A stretch of DNA of 64,000 nucleotides from Corynebacterium kalidii. Lineage in GTDB: Bacteria > Actinomycetota > Actinomycetes > Mycobacteriales > Mycobacteriaceae. The DNA is taken from NCBI RefSeq assembly GCF_022869005.1, contig NZ_JALIEA010000008.1, positions 62,001 to 126,000 on the forward strand. The letters are read 5' to 3'. The notes below the pieces were generated by a model that was given only the letters and a program-made list of their open reading frames with translations, ran no database searches and had not been told where the DNA came from. Each line of letters begins with the position of its first letter. Within the stretch, counting starts at the first letter, position 1. Below, in pieces: positions 61,140 to 64,000 of this stretch. The position numbers were made by a program, and so were the translations under genes.

Positions 61140-61809
61140 CGTCGGCACCTCCCGTGGCGGCGAGCTGCAGCACCGCGACCATGAAGTCGCCGGCGCCGTC
61201 GTCGAAGGGGTGCAGTTCCCAGGACGAGAACCGCTGGACGGTGTGCAGGCCGGCCGCGGCGACGTCCTCGTCGAAGGCCTCGACGGAGCGTCCCCGGGAC
61301 AGGCCGAAACCGACGACGAGGCGTCCCCCGGAAGCGAGGCGGGACGCCAGCACGCCGAGCGCTTGGCGGTGCGCGGCGTCCGGGATGAAGGCCAGGACGT
61401 TGCCGGCGGAGACGATGAGGTCGAAGGGGCCGACCGGCACGTCGTCGGAGGACGCCAGGTCACCGACGTTCCACTCGACACCGGATCCCGCGTAGCGGCC
61501 CCGGGCGTAGTCGACGAGCTGGGGGTCGATGTCGACGGCGGTGACGACGTGGCCACGGGCCGCCAGGCTCACGGCGACGCGCCCGGTCCCGGAACCGGCG
61601 TCGAGGATACGGGCGTGACGGGGGGCCATGGCGTCGACCAGGCGTGCTTCGCCGTCGATGTCCTTGCCCTCGTGCTCGAACCCCTCCCACCGGGCGATAT
61701 AGCGCTGTGAGTGGTCGGGGTCGGCCCCGGTGACGGACGCCCAGGTGGTCGAGGTGGTTCCCGACGTGGGCCTGGGCTCGGGTACAGACATGGGCTGGAT
61801 CGGACTCAT
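61132..61809 (-). CDS. Class I SAM-dependent methyltransferase
   Basis: A 225-residue methyltransferase with motif I ILDAGSGTGRVAVSLA, the acid in VTAVDIDPQL and motif post I in FDLIVSAGNVLAF. Substrate unknown. ATG 61809 lies seven bases after CATACT, a probable leaderless start; ATG 61791 is an alternative. It overlaps the unknown downstream gene by 8 bp. Confidence 0.82.
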   Translation of the reverse strand: MSPIQPMSVPEPRPTSGTTSTTWASVTGADPDHSQRYIARWEGFEHEGKDIDGEARLVDAMAPRHARILDAGSGTGRVAVSLAARGHVVTAVDIDPQLVDYARGRYAGSGVEWNVGDLASSDDVPVGPFDLIVSAGNVLAFIPDAAHRQALGVLASRLASGGRLVVGFGLSRGRSVEAFDEDVAAAGLHTVQRFSSWELHPFDDGAGDFMVAVLQLAATGGADDE

Positions 61810-61883
61810 GCCCACCAGTATGCCAGTACCCCGGTGGGGTGAGGGGACGTACGGCAGGCAGGGGGTTCTCCGCCCGGTCCCGC

Positions 61884-63500
61884 CTACCCGACCGCGTCGA
61901 GGATCTCCTGTGCGGTGGCCAGGCAGGCGTCGCGGTCGGCGTCGACCAGTCCGATGCGGGACCGCCGGTCGATGAGGTCCTCCACGGTGAGGGCCGCTTC
62001 GTGGGTGACATGCCACGCGAACTCCGCCCGGACGGTGTCGATGCCCGGCGCCACCGGCTCCAGGGGGCGGTCCACCGGGCAGGTGCGCAGGACCGCCGGT
62101 GCCTCGTGGCCGAAGCGTTCCACCATCGAGGCCGGTAGGCCGGCGAGGTCACTGGGGCGCACGTCCCGGACACCGGCGGAACCCGGTGCGCCGACCAGGG
62201 GGATGCCGGTGGTCAGGCAGGGGCCCGGTGTGGCACCGGTCTCGCGGAGCAGGTCGGCGACCAGGTCCACGGTCTGCTCCGCCATCAGCCGGTACTCGGT
62301 CAGCTTGCCGCCGGTGACGGTGACCAGGGTGGCGTCCTCGTCCTGCCCGGTGAGGATCACGTGGTCACGCGACAGGTCCGCGGTGGAGGTCGGTTCCCCG
62401 TCCGATGCCCCGTCGGTGAACTGCACCAGGGGGCGCAGTCCGGCGAACGCGCCGAGGACGTCGTCGGTGGTGAGGTCCACGGCCAACGCCTGGTTCACCA
62501 CGTCGAGGATCCACTGCACGTCGGAGTCGGGGACGTCGGGGACGTCCGGGATGATGTCGGTACCGAGGTCCTCGTCGGTGATGCCGACGTAGCAGCGCCC
62601 GAGTTGCTGGGGGAGGATGAAGCAGAATCTGCTGGTGTGGCCGGGCACCGGCACGGTCAGCGCCCCGGTCGGGTTCCCGACGGCGGCGGAGTCGATGACC
62701 AGGTGCGTCCCGCGGGACGGGCGGACGGTGACCTGCGGGTCCAGCTGTCCCGCCCAGACTCCGGTGGCGTTGACCACCGCACCGGCGGAGACGGTGACCG
62801 GGGACGAGCCCTCGTCCAGGACGTCCTGCAGCACCACCGAGTGCCCGTGGGCCTCGACCGCACGGCAGTGGGTGACGACCCGGGCGCCGTACCCGGCGGC
62901 GGTGCGCACCAGGGCGGTGACCAGGCGGGCGTCGTCGATGAGCTGGCCGTCATGGTTGACGTAGCCGAAGCGCAGGTCGGAGGTGTCGACCGCGGGGCAG
63001 AGTTCGGCGACGCGTCGGCTGCTGACCGTCCGCGACGGTGGCAGGGTGGTCGAGGGCGTGCGCGCGGCGACGCGGAGGGCGTCGCCGGCGATGAAGCCGA
63101 CGCGTGGGGCCGTCTTCTGCCCGCCGGTGTAGCGGTCCTGGACCGGGACGACCTGCGTGATCGCGCGGGTGAGGTGAGGGGCCGTGGTCCCCATGAGGAT
63201 GCCGCGCTCCAGGGCGGACCGGCGCGCGATGCCGACGTTGCCGGTGGCGAGGTAGCGCAGTCCGCCATGGGCGAGCTTGGACGACCACCGCGAGGTGCCG
63301 AAGGCGATGTCGTGGGCGTCGACGATCAGGACGTCCAGCCCGCGGGTCGCCGCATCCAGGGCGATGCCGGCGCCGGTGACGCCGGCGCCGATGACGACGA
63401 GGTCGACGTGCGTCGTGCCGTCACCGCTGCGGAGGGCGTCGAGTTCGCGGGCGCGACGGGCGGCGTTGAGGCGGGTGGCGTCGGTGTTGAGGTGCGGCAT
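61884..63500 (-). CDS. glpD: Glycerol-3-phosphate dehydrogenase, FAD-dependent
   Basis: A 538-residue flavoenzyme that oxidises sn-glycerol 3-phosphate to dihydroxyacetone phosphate at the membrane. FAD site VVIGAGVTGAGIALDAATRG, the conserved SRWSSKLAHGGLRYL block, and the C-terminal helical domain with WHVTHEAALTVEDLIDRRSRIG are all present. ATG 63500 lies seven bases after TATGCT, a leaderless start. It is divergent from the iteron-controlled AlbA_2 gene; no glpF or glpK is in the window. Confidence 0.92.
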   Translation of the reverse strand: MPHLNTDATRLNAARRARELDALRSGDGTTHVDLVVIGAGVTGAGIALDAATRGLDVLIVDAHDIAFGTSRWSSKLAHGGLRYLATGNVGIARRSALERGILMGTTAPHLTRAITQVVPVQDRYTGGQKTAPRVGFIAGDALRVAARTPSTTLPPSRTVSSRRVAELCPAVDTSDLRFGYVNHDGQLIDDARLVTALVRTAAGYGARVVTHCRAVEAHGHSVVLQDVLDEGSSPVTVSAGAVVNATGVWAGQLDPQVTVRPSRGTHLVIDSAAVGNPTGALTVPVPGHTSRFCFILPQQLGRCYVGITDEDLGTDIIPDVPDVPDSDVQWILDVVNQALAVDLTTDDVLGAFAGLRPLVQFTDGASDGEPTSTADLSRDHVILTGQDEDATLVTVTGGKLTEYRLMAEQTVDLVADLLRETGATPGPCLTTGIPLVGAPGSAGVRDVRPSDLAGLPASMVERFGHEAPAVLRTCPVDRPLEPVAPGIDTVRAEFAWHVTHEAALTVEDLIDRRSRIGLVDADRDACLATAQEILDAVG

Positions 63501-63546
63501 GGTCCCGAGCATATGCGTGGGGCGTGACGCGAGGGGATGAATCCGA

Positions 63547-63622
63547 CGTACCACCTGTCTTACCACCCTACTTAGTAGGTGGTAAGACAGGTGGTAAGTC
63601 GGGTGGTAAGTTGAGTGGTATG
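63547..63622 (+). promoter_or_regulatory. 12-bp phased iterons and palindrome at the second AlbA_2 promoter
   Basis: GGTGGTAAG-type units start at 63578, 63590, 63602 and 63614 (exact 12-bp steps), and inverted copies CTTACCACC and CGTACCACC start at 63559 and 63547, also 12 bp apart. Together 63549-63567 and 63578-63596 form a perfect 19-bp palindrome. The -10 box TAAGTT (63607-63612) and the ATG at 63620 lie inside the array. Autoregulation is inferred. Confidence 0.8.
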
Positions 63623-64000
63623 CAGCGAGATGAGTTGGCCGACATCCTCAATGACCTGCGGATCGTCGGTAGTGACGACCGCCGTGTCGAAGTGAAGAGC
63701 GGTGTCGGGAAGTCCATCCGGGACACGTTGAGCGCCTTCTCCAACGGTGACGGGGGCATACTCGTCGTCGGACTGTCCGAGCAGGACGACTTCGCCCCCG
63801 TCCCCGACTTCAACGCGGTGACCGCCCGGGACCAGCTGCTCTCCCGGTGCGACGAGATGACGCCGGTCGTGCGTCCCGACATCGACATCCTTCCGGTGCC
63901 GGGTGGGCCGGAATCTGCGCAGGTGCTGGTCGCGGAGATCCCCGAACTGCAACCGCGGGAGAAGCCCTGTCACATCACGGCGGCGGGTCAGTACCAGGGT
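63620..64000 (+). CDS. AlbA_2 (Schlafen-like) DNA-binding protein, N-terminal part
   Basis: The first 127 residues are seen; the gene runs off the right edge. The AlbA_2 domain is clear: RRVEVKSGVGKSIRDTLSAF, then NGDGGILVVGLSE and the later PCHITAAGQYQG strand. ATG 63620 is seven bases after TAAGTT, a leaderless start inside the iteron array. It is related in its first domain to the regulator at 45614-47296, though the sequences are quite different. The family suggests a transcription factor or a defence-linked protein. Confidence 0.82.
   Translation, partial: MQRDELADILNDLRIVGSDDRRVEVKSGVGKSIRDTLSAFSNGDGGILVVGLSEQDDFAPVPDFNAVTARDQLLSRCDEMTPVVRPDIDILPVPGGPESAQVLVAEIPELQPREKPCHITAAGQYQG

Noticed and set aside
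1-64000. CRISPR arrays, tRNA or rRNA genes, insertion sequences
   Set aside because: No repeat-spacer arrays, cloverleaf patterns or transposase motifs were found; repeats present are iterons, palindromes or cassette ends.

Overview
The window is about 64 kb of G+C-rich actinobacterial DNA and reads most like a Corynebacterium chromosome of the high-G+C group. The reasons are: many genes start with no Shine-Dalgarno site and an ATG or GTG six to eight bases after a TANNNT -10 box (leaderless start); gene ends overlap as ATGA or GTGA; the set includes an ExaC-type aldehyde dehydrogenase, a Dps protein, an AlkB alkane hydroxylase cluster, metB with a near-consensus McbR-type box, and three OafA/SGNH surface acyltransferases. 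No rRNA, tRNA, CRISPR array, transposase or integrase was seen. The genus call is an inference from gene content and style.

Layout. 1-10 kb: a partial unknown gene, an SRPBCC protein, an ABC-F ATPase with a possible attenuator leader, a large membrane-anchored Pls/PosA-type NRPS followed by an M1 metallopeptidase, a YeiB/DUF418-like membrane protein and a methyltransferase. 10-19 kb: DoxX, aldehyde dehydrogenase, DJ-1/PfpI, aldo/keto reductase, a coupled pair of CNNM/CorC-type ion transport proteins, a coupled pair of DUF4442 hot-dog proteins, and dps with a strong terminator. 19-27 kb: a GT87 mannosyltransferase, an HNH/excalibur lipoprotein, a CPBP protease, a dicarboxylate-type symporter, a Fic gene framed by 45-bp direct repeats, and a type B carboxylesterase. 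27-30.5 kb: the alkane hydroxylation operon on the minus strand (alkB, small membrane protein, two rubredoxins, rubredoxin reductase). 30.7-37 kb: a frameshifted unknown gene, an ABC ATPase, signal peptidase I, a PAP2 phosphatase and a NarL-type two-component system. 37-43.4 kb: a second symporter, alkaline phosphatase with a PHO-box-like repeat, two exported proteins of unknown function, and a hexapeptide acetyltransferase. 43.4-48 kb: metB with a partner gene, then an AlbA_2/HATPase/winged-helix gene framed by 112-bp direct repeats, a YdeI/OmpD-associated protein and a cupin. 48-53 kb: 3-methyladenine glycosylase with a FAD/NAD(P) protein, aldo/keto reductase, GNAT. 53-60.4 kb: three tandem OafA/SGNH acyltransferases. 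60.4-64 kb: unknown gene, methyltransferase, glpD, and the start of a second AlbA_2 gene.

The most unusual content is a set of small regulatory cassettes and repeats. Two single-gene cassettes (Fic; AlbA_2) lie between long direct repeats, each inserted exactly at the 3' end of the upstream gene and with no recombinase. Both AlbA_2 genes sit behind helically phased short repeats that overlap their own promoters, which suggests an autoregulated DNA-binding module. Two families of dispersed intergenic elements are also present, each in two copies: a 73-bp near-perfect palindrome with compensatory changes between copies, and a 71-bp element with TCGCACCC ends.
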